Part shown: positions 18,527 through 27,090 of the stretch, piece after piece
How the letters are laid out: every line of letters begins with the position of its first letter
Position numbering within the stretch: the first letter of the stretch is position 1
NCBI GenBank assembly: GCA_963751355.1
Contig: CAVVVS010000121.1
Span: 1 to 64,000 of the forward strand
Direction of reading: 5' to 3'
DNA length: 64,000 nt
From: CAVVVS01 sp963751355
GTDB taxonomy: Bacteria; Bacteroidota; Ignavibacteria; Ignavibacteriales; Ignavibacteriaceae
Translations under genes and position numbers: made by a program
The notes under the pieces: generated by a model
The model's input: only the letters and a program-made list of their open reading frames with translations
What the model was told of the DNA's origin: nothing
The model's database searches: none

Positions 18527-19813
18527 TTATTTTTTATTTAATGCCACAATATTCATTTTTTTCTCTACTCTTACATTAGATCCGTCCTGCAATTCTCTAG
18601 AGATAGCTCTATACGGCCCCGTAACAATTTCTTGGTCGACTTTTAATCCGCTCTTTATTTCAATATAATTATCATCACTGATACCTGTTGTGACATCAAC
18701 ACTTTTTACTTTCCCGCTATTTACCACAAAAACTACTTCTCTTAGCTTATTAGAATTATCTTTTTTCTTGTTCGCTGTCTGAGAATTCTCATCTTCCCCG
18801 GTCGTAGGCTTTTTATTAATATCACGTGCGGTAACACTCTGAATGGGTACACTAAGAACATTCTCTCTAGTTTCGGTTTGAATATTTGCATTACACGACA
18901 TGCCCGGCCTGTAATCAGGATTAAATTTCACGAATTTTAATTTTACTTCAAAATTAACAACTTGTTCCTGAGTTCCGGTTGCTGAAGTAATAGCACTGTT
19001 TCCGATTTGCGTTACAACAGCTTTGAATACTTTATCTCCGAATGCATCAATCTTAACATTTGCAGTATCATTTTGTTTCACTAATACAACATCGTTTTCG
19101 TCAACATCTACAACTGCTTCCATACTCTTGAGATCGGAAACAGTCATTAAATTTGTACCCTGGCTAAATCCGCTTCCTAAAACACGCTCGCCAAGTTCAA
19201 CATTTAATTTAGTTACTATTCCGGTCATTGGGGAAGTAATAACGGTTTTACTCAATTGATCCACCTGTTGGCTAAGTTGAGCTTTGGAGGTCATTACCTG
19301 TGCTTCGGCACCTTCGTATGCTGCTTGTGCACTTAAATAACTGCTTTTAGCTGATTCCAATTCAGAATCACTTGATAATTTTTTTGCATGCAGTTCACTA
19401 ATTCTATTAAAATTAGACGTTAATTTATCGAGATCGGCTTTTTTCATTGCTAAATTTGCTTCCGCTGATTTTAAATTAGCTTCTGCCTGATCACGCTGGG
19501 CAATGTATGCGTCCTGCTTAATTTTTATCAGCAGATCACCTTTCTTTACATTATCTCCTTCCTTTACCGGTAATTCTACAATTTCGCCGGTTACTTCAGG
19601 AGTTATTTGTACTTTGTACTTAGGATCTAAATTTCCCGTACCTGTAACAGTTTGAGTAATGTTTCTTTTAGAAACTTTTTCTATTTGAACAGGGATGATA
19701 TCTTCTTTACTACCACCAAGAATAGCAATTAATACTAGTATTATTACTAAACCACCCAATCCTCCGAAAATAAATAATTTCTTTTTCGACTTTTTAGGTT
19801 TACCATTTGCCAT
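18527..19813 (-). CDS. Periplasmic adaptor, MacA/HlyD family
   Basis: The 428-residue protein begins with a lysine-rich tail and one membrane anchor (residues about 12-30). It continues with the lipoyl half VTGTGNLDPKYKVQITPEVTG, a long helical hairpin, the second lipoyl half (TVITSPMTGIVTKLNVELGERV), a beta-barrel and a membrane-proximal domain. A lysine- and asparagine-rich insertion (TGEDENSQTANKKKDNSNK) sits near residues 335-355. It is the expected bridge between the MacB-type permeases and the TolC protein encoded just upstream. The order tolC-adaptor-ATPase-permeases makes a full tripartite export machine. Confidence 0.93.
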   Translation of the reverse strand: MANGKPKKSKKKLFIFGGLGGLVIILVLIAILGGSKEDIIPVQIEKVSKRNITQTVTGTGNLDPKYKVQITPEVTGEIVELPVKEGDNVKKGDLLIKIKQDAYIAQRDQAEANLKSAEANLAMKKADLDKLTSNFNRISELHAKKLSSDSELESAKSSYLSAQAAYEGAEAQVMTSKAQLSQQVDQLSKTVITSPMTGIVTKLNVELGERVLGSGFSQGTNLMTVSDLKSMEAVVDVDENDVVLVKQNDTANVKIDAFGDKVFKAVVTQIGNSAITSATGTQEQVVNFEVKLKFVKFNPDYRPGMSCNANIQTETRENVLSVPIQSVTARDINKKPTTGEDENSQTANKKKDNSNKLREVVFVVNSGKVKSVDVTTGISDDNYIEIKSGLKVDQEIVTGPYRAISRELQDGSNVRVEKKMNIVALNKK

Positions 19814-19844
19814 GGAATTATTCTCCTCTTAACTTAATTAAATT

Positions 19845-21200
19845 TTATTCGTATTGTTTATAGTTTAATACTCCGAGATAATATTTCAGTTGTTGGCTAA
19901 GCACTATAAAATTATATTCAGTATTAATTAATGTGGTTCTTGCATTCAAATAATTCGAATTTGCAATCAGTACATCTAATAAAGTACCGGAACCCAAATT
20001 ATATTTTTCCTGTGCAACCTTTCTATTCTCTGTAGCAGCTTTAATATTTCTTTTGCTTACTTCCAGATTTTTTTCACTTGCCTGAAGATCCAAATATGTT
20101 TTCTGAATACTCTGTGAAACCTGGCGTTTCAAATCATCAAGGTCAACCTTTGCATTTTCAACATTTACTTTTGCCAGTTCCACCCGGTTTTCTACCGAAA
20201 AACCCGAAAAGATTGGAATTCTTAAAGATAAGCTGGCAAAATAAGTTTTTGATTTATTTAAATCTGCCCATGAAAACTTATTTCCCCTGAGGTTGTAACT
20301 AAAGTTACCGTTTATAGAAGGTAAATTTCCTGCCCAGGCCATTGTAACTCCGTCCTTGGCACTTTCAACACTCAAATTGGCGCTTTGCACATCAAATCTA
20401 TGCTGCAGTGCCTGATTAACTAATACTGTTAAGTTACTATAATCTTCGGATAATTTTTCCTGGAGAATCTGATTATCCTTTTCGGTTAAGGTATCGGTAT
20501 ATGTATAATTTCCTAAGACATTCAAACCCAAATAATATAATAAATTGCTTTTGGAAGTTTCTACGCTGTTTTGTGCCTGAATCAACGCTAATTCTGCGTT
20601 ACCTTCTTGTACCTGTTGTGAGTATACATCCGCCAAAGTTACCGCACCAAGTTTATTTCTTTCAACAATTGTTTCCAGGTTTTTCTTATTCCACTTCACA
20701 TCTTCTTCTTTTACCTTTAATAATTGTTGTGAATTTACAACAGCGTAATAAAGATTTATTGTTTGGAACACAATAGTTTGTTTTTGACGTTCCAAACCTA
20801 ACTGCCCAGATTCAAGATTCTCTTTACTCTGGGATAAGTTTGCGAACATGGATAATCCGTCAAATAAAGTCCATGAAGAATTTACGCTTGCGCCATAATT
20901 CCTGCTCTCATTGATAGTCTTTGAAATCGGAATTGTTACACCTTGAAAGTTATAACTTCCACCCTCATCCTGAACAGATCTCTGCCAGTTCCAACTAGCA
21001 CCCAAACTCAAATTGGGTAAGAAATTTCCGTAGGCAGATTTAACATTCGACTTTAAAGAATTCATACTGTTTTCATTCTTTTGAAGTGTGGTGTTCCGCT
21101 GCATAGCAATATTTATTGCTTCTTCAAGGGTCAATTTTTTCTGACCAAAGGTTACAAATGTAAAAGTTAAAATGCATATAACACTTAAGAAGGTACGCAT
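19845..21200 (-). CDS. TolC-family outer-membrane efflux protein
   Basis: The 451-residue protein has a signal peptide (MRTFLSVICILTFTFVTFGQ) and two repeated OEP domains made of long helices. Typical TolC-family features are LTLEEAINIAMQRN at the start of the mature protein, the repeated pattern of alanine- and glutamine-rich helices, and SSWTLFDGLSMFANL and LRIPIFSGFSVENRV in the beta-strand segments of each half. It would form the trimeric outer-membrane channel of the export machine. It is the first gene of the cluster; its promoter should lie in 21201-21629. Confidence 0.93.
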   Translation of the reverse strand: MRTFLSVICILTFTFVTFGQKKLTLEEAINIAMQRNTTLQKNENSMNSLKSNVKSAYGNFLPNLSLGASWNWQRSVQDEGGSYNFQGVTIPISKTINESRNYGASVNSSWTLFDGLSMFANLSQSKENLESGQLGLERQKQTIVFQTINLYYAVVNSQQLLKVKEEDVKWNKKNLETIVERNKLGAVTLADVYSQQVQEGNAELALIQAQNSVETSKSNLLYYLGLNVLGNYTYTDTLTEKDNQILQEKLSEDYSNLTVLVNQALQHRFDVQSANLSVESAKDGVTMAWAGNLPSINGNFSYNLRGNKFSWADLNKSKTYFASLSLRIPIFSGFSVENRVELAKVNVENAKVDLDDLKRQVSQSIQKTYLDLQASEKNLEVSKRNIKAATENRKVAQEKYNLGSGTLLDVLIANSNYLNARTTLINTEYNFIVLSQQLKYYLGVLNYKQYE

Positions 21201-21629
21201 TATCTACTCCCGTATATTGATTATAAATTCCTTTGACTATTTGCTATTAGACAAACTCTAATTGTAAAAAGTTACTTTTCTTTATAATATCTTTTTGTCG
21301 TAAGCTATTTGCTTTTTTATTCAAATACCGATACAAAAATATATAAATTAGTACCCGCTTTATTTATTACTTTATGAACGGTCGAATAATTATATGTACG
21401 GTAAATAATTAGTATAAATATTGTGGATTCCCCAAACTAGAATTGTTTATTTCTATTAAAATATAAAAAATTAAAATTTTTACAACTAGTTATAAACATG
21501 TTATTTAGCAAATTTATTTACAAAAATGATTTTTCCCCGTTTAAAAATATCCTAAAGATTTGTCATTTTGAGAGATAATTACGTCTTTTTAAAGAAGTGT
21601 AATTTTCAAGGATTCGATACGAAAATAAA
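21201..21629. other. Intergenic region upstream of the tolC-type gene
   Basis: This 429-base, very AT-rich stretch separates the CCA-adding enzyme gene from the export cluster. No open frame or GC-rich hairpin is visible. It probably contains the cluster promoter, but I cannot pick a site with confidence. Confidence 0.45.
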
Positions 21630-23030
21630 TCAATCAACATATCTGTCTTTTATTTCTAAAAGATACCGGTAAGCTTCTTCATAATTATTCCCTATTTTAC
21701 CGTCTAGAATCGCATCTTCTATTGCAGATTTTATCTCCCCCACTTTTTTAGAAGGTTTAAGATTACAAATTTGCATTATTTCGTCTCCTCTCACCGGAGA
21801 TTGGAAGGATCTCAGTTTATCTTTTTCTTCAACCTCCCAAACCCTATTCATAACCCTTTCATAATTATTCAAATATTTTTTAACTTTTTTAATGTTCTTA
21901 CTAGTTATATCTGCTCGGCAGAGAGTTATTAAATCTTCCAGATCTTCACCCGCAGCTACTATTAATCTTCGTATAGCTGCATCAGTCACCTCTTCATTTG
22001 CCAAAGCTATAGGCCGCAGGTGTAAGCGCACCAACTTTGTCACATAATCCAGTTTATGATAAGGTAGTTTCATTCTTTTAAAAATACTTCTCATCATCCT
22101 GGCACCGAGATCTTCGTGACCGTGAAATGTCCAGCCGGTTCCCTCGATAAATTTTTTAGTTTGAGGCTTTGCGATATCGTGGACTAATGCAGTAAATCTT
22201 AACCACACATTACTTGTGGTTTTTGAAATATTATCGACGACTTCACAAGTATGCAAAAAAACATCTTTATGATGATAATCTTTACGCTGTTCCACGCCCG
22301 AGAGGTTTGCAACCTCCGGAAATATTACCGATAAAACTCCTGAGAAAAAAAGTAATTTAAATCCAACTGATGGCTTCGGAGAGGCAAGTATCTTGAAAAA
22401 TTCATCGGTTATCCTTTCTTGTGATAAAATGTTTAAACGCTCGTTAAGTTCCTCTGCTGCTAGGTTTATCTTTTCATCAACTTCAAAATTCAGTTGAGAA
22501 GCAAATCTATATGCCCGCATAATTCTCAACGGATCATCATCAAATGTTTTTAGGGGTTCCAAAGGAGTTTTGATAATCTTATTTTTTATGTCGTTTAATC
22601 CGTCATATTTATCAATTAATTCTCCGTAACTTTCTTCATTTAAAGAAACGGCTAAAGTATTAATGGTAAAATCTCTTCTTTTAATATCATCCTCAAAAGA
22701 ACCTTCACTGACTTCGGGTTTCCTACTATCCCTGCTGTACGATTCCTTTCTTGCTCCCACGAATTCAAGGTCAATATCATGATAGCGGAAATGGGCGGTA
22801 CCAAAATTTTTATAAACGGAAACATTTTTAATTTTTAACTCTTCAGCATATTCGGACGCAAATTTGGTTCCACTGCCAATTACTAAAAAATCAATTTCGT
22901 TTCTTTCACGCTCCAGAACCATATCACGAACAAAACCGCCAACTATATATACCTCCAGATTATTTTTTTTGGCAATCGTTGAAGCTATTTTTAAAAAAGG
23001 ATATTCTGCTAATTTAGTTTTAAAATTCAT
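21630..23030 (-). CDS. cca: CCA-adding tRNA nucleotidyltransferase / poly(A) polymerase family, with HD domain
   Basis: I prefer the ATG at 23030 (MNFKTKL) to a TTG twelve bases upstream; length is then 466 residues. The N-terminal nucleotidyltransferase domain has GGFVRDMVLERERNEIDFLV, followed by RRDFTINTLAV and DPLRIMRAYRFASQLNF. An HD phosphohydrolase-type domain follows (FTALVHDIAKPQTKKF, HGHEDLGARM). The enzyme adds or repairs the 3' CCA end of tRNAs; the tRNA-Leu gene in this window indeed lacks an encoded CCA. Oddly, the usual DxD metal pair reads E-I-D, so the first aspartate is a glutamate. A pure poly(A) polymerase role is the alternative. Confidence 0.88.
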   Translation of the reverse strand: MNFKTKLAEYPFLKIASTIAKKNNLEVYIVGGFVRDMVLERERNEIDFLVIGSGTKFASEYAEELKIKNVSVYKNFGTAHFRYHDIDLEFVGARKESYSRDSRKPEVSEGSFEDDIKRRDFTINTLAVSLNEESYGELIDKYDGLNDIKNKIIKTPLEPLKTFDDDPLRIMRAYRFASQLNFEVDEKINLAAEELNERLNILSQERITDEFFKILASPKPSVGFKLLFFSGVLSVIFPEVANLSGVEQRKDYHHKDVFLHTCEVVDNISKTTSNVWLRFTALVHDIAKPQTKKFIEGTGWTFHGHEDLGARMMRSIFKRMKLPYHKLDYVTKLVRLHLRPIALANEEVTDAAIRRLIVAAGEDLEDLITLCRADITSKNIKKVKKYLNNYERVMNRVWEVEEKDKLRSFQSPVRGDEIMQICNLKPSKKVGEIKSAIEDAILDGKIGNNYEEAYRYLLEIKDRYVD

Positions 23031-23042
23031 ATTACTTTTCAA

Positions 23043-23484
23043 ATATTTAACTCATAAAGATAAACATTAGTCAATTAATACATTTCCGTAACTCGTCATA
23101 CATCTGTATAAAATTATTAGTCTTTATGCAGAAAGCATTTTTATGTAAAATATGGTTTTTCAATGTAATGTTCATCAAGATAATCTTAGGGATTTTAATT
23201 TGCATAACCAGCCACGATTTAGCGCTGTTATGGGACTGGCCTTCCAGAGTCATGGATTTGTATATTTAAATATTTCTATAAAATAATTGTTTACATTTCC
23301 AAATAAATCTTCCCAATTTAGTGCTTTGAATAATTAATGGAGCCTCAGCAAAATAAATATTTTACTCAACTGCCATTTCAGCTTAAAGGAAAATTCTCAC
23401 AATTATAAAATATATGCACCATAGACGCATAGACCTCAGTCGATGATTCCCCCGACATGGCAGATAAACTATTTTGCATAAAAA
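23043..23484. other. Intergenic region with a short dispersed repeat
   Basis: A 442-base stretch with a 60-codon open frame on the minus strand (23071-23253) that has no domain or ribosome site and is not called. At 23434-23450 it contains a 17-base motif that recurs with two changes at 32049-32065, and both copies follow an ATGCAC. Confidence 0.5.
23434..23450 (+). repeat. Short dispersed repeat, copy 1
   Basis: CCTCAGTCGATGATTCC here matches TCTCAGTCGATGACTCC at 32049-32065 in 15 of 17 positions. Both copies are intergenic, in the same orientation, and lie close downstream of ATGCAC. Confidence 0.5.
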
Positions 23485-25737
23485 CTAATTTAAACTCTGC
23501 TTTTGAAATTTCCTGAAACGGAATTCACTAAGAACCCGGCTCGCATTACTATTTAACCATTCAATTATTTCATAATTATTAGCTAAAATTTCATCAAAAT
23601 TTTTATCGCCTGAATAATTTATCGCAAGCGCCGCAATTTTTTGAGCTCTTTTGAAGTCCAGTTTTTCTACCATATACTGAGATAGCTTAAACATTGCATA
23701 GCTCCCGGCATAATCGTTCACTTTGAAATCGCTATAATAATTCTTCACAAAAATTGAATATTCTCCGTGTAGCATCTCCCAAAGGTTGATTGCAGCAGGA
23801 AGTGCATAATAATTAAACCCGGTTGAATCTAATTGGCTAAGTATAATAAACTTATTAAAATCATTACTTTTTAAATAAATTTGTAAAAGTGAATCTTTAT
23901 ATGATAAATTCAATCTCAAATTGGATAAATTATAAAGAGTTCTGTTTGGATTTTGTTCCACAATTTTATGATAGATTGAATCGGCTTTAACTTTTTTATC
24001 GCTTGCAGCAAAAATATCAGCTAGGCGAAATTCAATATTATAATAATAAGCGGAACTTTTATAATCGCTAATTTTACTTTGCAATAAATCTATTGCGTTT
24101 TTGCGCTGATTTAGTTTTTCCAGGGAACTTGCCATCCCGATCAATGCAGAATAATTATTTGTAGTTTTTAATATCTCCGTGAACATGTTTTTTGCTTTTA
24201 TAAAATCTTTTTGAGAATATTCATCCCATGCATTGGATAGTTTCGATGCCACGTAACGAGGACATACTTTATAAAAGATTGACTTCCTCCCGAAGTAGTA
24301 ATAAGCTTCATCGTTTTTACCGGTTACATTGATACTGTCCAATTTAACAAAAAAATCCGTTGATAGTTGTTTTATTGTCCTGCCGTAAACTTTTTGAAAA
24401 TTAATATCTGCATATAACTCTTTAAACTTTTCGATCCCGTATTCTCGAATCAGAAATTGTGTAAAGGCACCGGCATAAATATATGAAAGCGATGAAGTTT
24501 GACCGAAAAAATTAAAACCAGAATATAAATTTTGTAAAGAAACCTTAAAACCGTATTTATATGCTAGAGCAGCCATGTAGTCTATTGTATTATCATTATA
24601 AATCGGATCGGCTGCCATGGCAATTCCTTCGATTAATGAAGGATTTAAATTTTTTGCTACTTTAAAAATACCTTTACCAAACTTTACGGAAAAGACATGT
24701 GCCATTTCATGTTTTAAGGTTGTGTTATAGTCATCGTATGTTATATAGGTTGCATATTGCCACGGTTTTGCAACATCTGCATTTCTGGAACCGAACAATT
24801 TTCCCTTCTGCTCCGAGTTCAGGAATATATAGGAATTTATTTTTCTTGTTAAATCATATTTAAAAAACCCTTTCAATTTCGAATAGTAATATTCGTGGTA
24901 CAATGAAATTACTTTAGTTAATTTCTTATCTAACCCGGAAGGATAGTGGATTATAAAATGAGGTGTTTCCACTTCTTCATTTAATACGGAATTTAACTTG
25001 TTAAATGTAGTTGAATATCCCAGCATAGGTGAAAAATAAATGAATAAAACCGCAATGATCAGTACGAAAATAAATAGAATATTTTTATGAATTTTCTTCT
25101 TAGATAAAATTATAAATAAAGAATACGCTGCGATTGTTCCAAAGAATAAGAGATTGAGGATTCTGTATCCAACCAATTTAAAACTAATATTGATTGCTAC
25201 ATCATAAATAGTCCCCGGATAATAACCGAATATAGGATTAAAGAAATATACCTGTGGATTAAAATAAAATTCAAAAAGTGGAATAGATAAAATTAACAAA
25301 TAAAGAATTACAAAGGACAATATTCTAAAATGATTTACAAAAACAATGCATATTAAACCTAAACCAATTCCGATAACAATTGACGGAAATGTAAGTATAA
25401 CATAGAATAACACTCCGTCTTTTAATGGACAGCTCGAAGTATAAATTGAATGACTAACAGAAATGACAGCAGGAATCAGCAAGAATAATGCTCCCGTTAT
25501 AGGGAGATTTATCTTTATTGATTTAAAGTTTAAGACTGTAGCAGATTCTTTTTTTAATAATTGTATCACGTAAATTCCACTTAGCAGCACGAGCAGCATG
25601 GAATTGATAGCGGAGAATTCAAATCCAAAAATATTAGTCAGTGGAAAAGTTAAAAGGATTAGATTGATAATTATTATTGAGGCTGCATAAATGGCTATTG
25701 AATTTTTAGCAAATAATATTTTTTTTATAAAATTCAC
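23485..25737 (-). CDS. Multi-spanning membrane protein with HExxH metallopeptidase domain and helical repeats
   Basis: The 750-residue protein has about six or seven membrane helices in residues 10-240. A soluble domain follows with HEMAH at 343-347 and a downstream glutamate at E370 (SLIEGIAM), the arrangement of gluzincin zinc peptidases (peptidase MA-like clan). From about residue 500 onward the sequence is helical and TPR-like (KAKNMFTEILKTTNNYSALIGMASSLEKL, described here rather than quoted further). It starts with GTG at 25737, two bases after the murA stop, so it is likely co-translated with murA. I do not know the substrate; an envelope protein quality-control role is only a guess from location. 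Confidence 0.7.
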   Translation of the reverse strand: MNFIKKILFAKNSIAIYAASIIIINLILLTFPLTNIFGFEFSAINSMLLVLLSGIYVIQLLKKESATVLNFKSIKINLPITGALFLLIPAVISVSHSIYTSSCPLKDGVLFYVILTFPSIVIGIGLGLICIVFVNHFRILSFVILYLLILSIPLFEFYFNPQVYFFNPIFGYYPGTIYDVAINISFKLVGYRILNLLFFGTIAAYSLFIILSKKKIHKNILFIFVLIIAVLFIYFSPMLGYSTTFNKLNSVLNEEVETPHFIIHYPSGLDKKLTKVISLYHEYYYSKLKGFFKYDLTRKINSYIFLNSEQKGKLFGSRNADVAKPWQYATYITYDDYNTTLKHEMAHVFSVKFGKGIFKVAKNLNPSLIEGIAMAADPIYNDNTIDYMAALAYKYGFKVSLQNLYSGFNFFGQTSSLSYIYAGAFTQFLIREYGIEKFKELYADINFQKVYGRTIKQLSTDFFVKLDSINVTGKNDEAYYYFGRKSIFYKVCPRYVASKLSNAWDEYSQKDFIKAKNMFTEILKTTNNYSALIGMASSLEKLNQRKNAIDLLQSKISDYKSSAYYYNIEFRLADIFAASDKKVKADSIYHKIVEQNPNRTLYNLSNLRLNLSYKDSLLQIYLKSNDFNKFIILSQLDSTGFNYYALPAAINLWEMLHGEYSIFVKNYYSDFKVNDYAGSYAMFKLSQYMVEKLDFKRAQKIAALAINYSGDKNFDEILANNYEIIEWLNSNASRVLSEFRFRKFQKQSLN

Positions 25738-25739
25738 GA

Positions 25740-27005
25740 TTAAAATTCGAATCCCTCAACTCGCCGGATATCAGCGCCGAGTTTTTGTAATTTTTCCTCT
25801 ATTCTCTGATATCCTCTGTCAAGGTGATAAACTCTGAGAACTTCGGTAACACCTTCGGCAGCCAAACCTGCTAGTACAAGACTAGCACTAGCTCTTAAAT
25901 CTGTGGACATTACCTTTGCTCCCCGCAATTTTTTGACTCCTCGAATTACGGCAGAATTTTCATTAACGGTAATATCTGCTCCCAATCTCATCAACTCCGG
26001 AACGTGTTTGAAGCGGTCAGTATAAATATTATCGGTAACTGTTGAGACACCGTCCGCTAAAGACATATATGCTGTCCATTGCGCCTGCATATCAGTCGGA
26101 AAACCTGGGAAAATAGATGTAACCACATCACACGCATTAATGTTATTTATGACATTAGCTAAACTAATTATATTATTATTATTGCTAATTTTATGGCCGC
26201 TATCCTCAAGTTTTGATAATATGGTTTCCATATAATTAGGAGAAATATTTTTGATACTTATACTCCCCCCAGTAATCGCGGCTGCGATCATTAGAGTACC
26301 TGCTTCAATTCTGTCAGGAATGGTTTCCATTTCAACCGGCTTTAACTCATTTACTCCTTCAATAACTAACGAAGATGTTCCGACTCCTTCTATTCTTGCT
26401 CCCATTTTCTTTAGAAAAGTTACTAGGTTAGTTATTTCAGGCTCCATCGCAGCATTATTAATTATTGTGGTTCCCTTTGCTAAAACGGCTGCCATTAAAA
26501 TATTGCCTGTAGCACCGACAGAAGAAACATCAAAGGTTATTTTGGCGCCTTTAAGTTTGTCAGCTTTTGCAATTATGTATCCTTCGACCAAGTCAATTTC
26601 TGCACCCATTTTTTTTAGACCCTCTATATGTAAATTTATGGGTCTCGGGCCCCAGGCACAACCTCCGGGCAAGGATACCTTTGCTTTACCATACCGTGTC
26701 AGCAATGGTCCAAGTACATAAACCGAAGCACGCATTTTTTTTACATGTTCGTAAGGAGCATCCTGACTTGTGATATTTTTTGTATTTAATGTTAAGACAT
26801 GATTTTCAAATGTTATTTCCACTCCCAAATGATTCAATAATTTTATCATTGTATAAATATCATTTAGTTCGGGAGTATTTTTTAAAATGGAAGTCCCGTT
26901 AGTAAGTAATGTTGCGGGCATAAGGGCTAAAGAAGCATTCTTTGCGCCGCTGATTTCCACTTCTCCGGAAAGTTTCTTACCACCTGTTATTATAAATTTG
27001 TCCAA
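25740..27005 (-). CDS. murA: UDP-N-acetylglucosamine 1-carboxyvinyltransferase
   Basis: The 421-residue protein catalyses the first committed step of peptidoglycan synthesis, transfer of enolpyruvate to UDP-GlcNAc. Visible active-site features are K22-N23 in SGAKNASLALMP, R92 in KKMRASVYVLGP and the catalytic cysteine C116 in LPGGCAWGPRPINLH (a cysteine, so fosfomycin-sensitive by type). Later family blocks include DRIEAGTLMIAAA and TDLRASASLVLAGL. The start is TTG at 27005 with GAGGAA four bases upstream; the protein then begins MDKFIITGGKKLSGEVEISG. It is read before the membrane peptidase gene. Confidence 0.96.
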   Translation of the reverse strand: MDKFIITGGKKLSGEVEISGAKNASLALMPATLLTNGTSILKNTPELNDIYTMIKLLNHLGVEITFENHVLTLNTKNITSQDAPYEHVKKMRASVYVLGPLLTRYGKAKVSLPGGCAWGPRPINLHIEGLKKMGAEIDLVEGYIIAKADKLKGAKITFDVSSVGATGNILMAAVLAKGTTIINNAAMEPEITNLVTFLKKMGARIEGVGTSSLVIEGVNELKPVEMETIPDRIEAGTLMIAAAITGGSISIKNISPNYMETILSKLEDSGHKISNNNNIISLANVINNINACDVVTSIFPGFPTDMQAQWTAYMSLADGVSTVTDNIYTDRFKHVPELMRLGADITVNENSAVIRGVKKLRGAKVMSTDLRASASLVLAGLAAEGVTEVLRVYHLDRGYQRIEEKLQKLGADIRRVEGFEF

Positions 27006-27090
27006 TGTTTCCTCTTCAACGAAAAATCTTTCTATTAAAACGAATAGTAATAATTTTGGGAAGCTAAATTAAATATTAAGCCATGGAAAA

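Noticed and set aside
23071..23253. 60-codon open frame upstream of the cca gene
   Set aside because: No ribosome site or recognisable feature; lies in a gap with repeat-like text.
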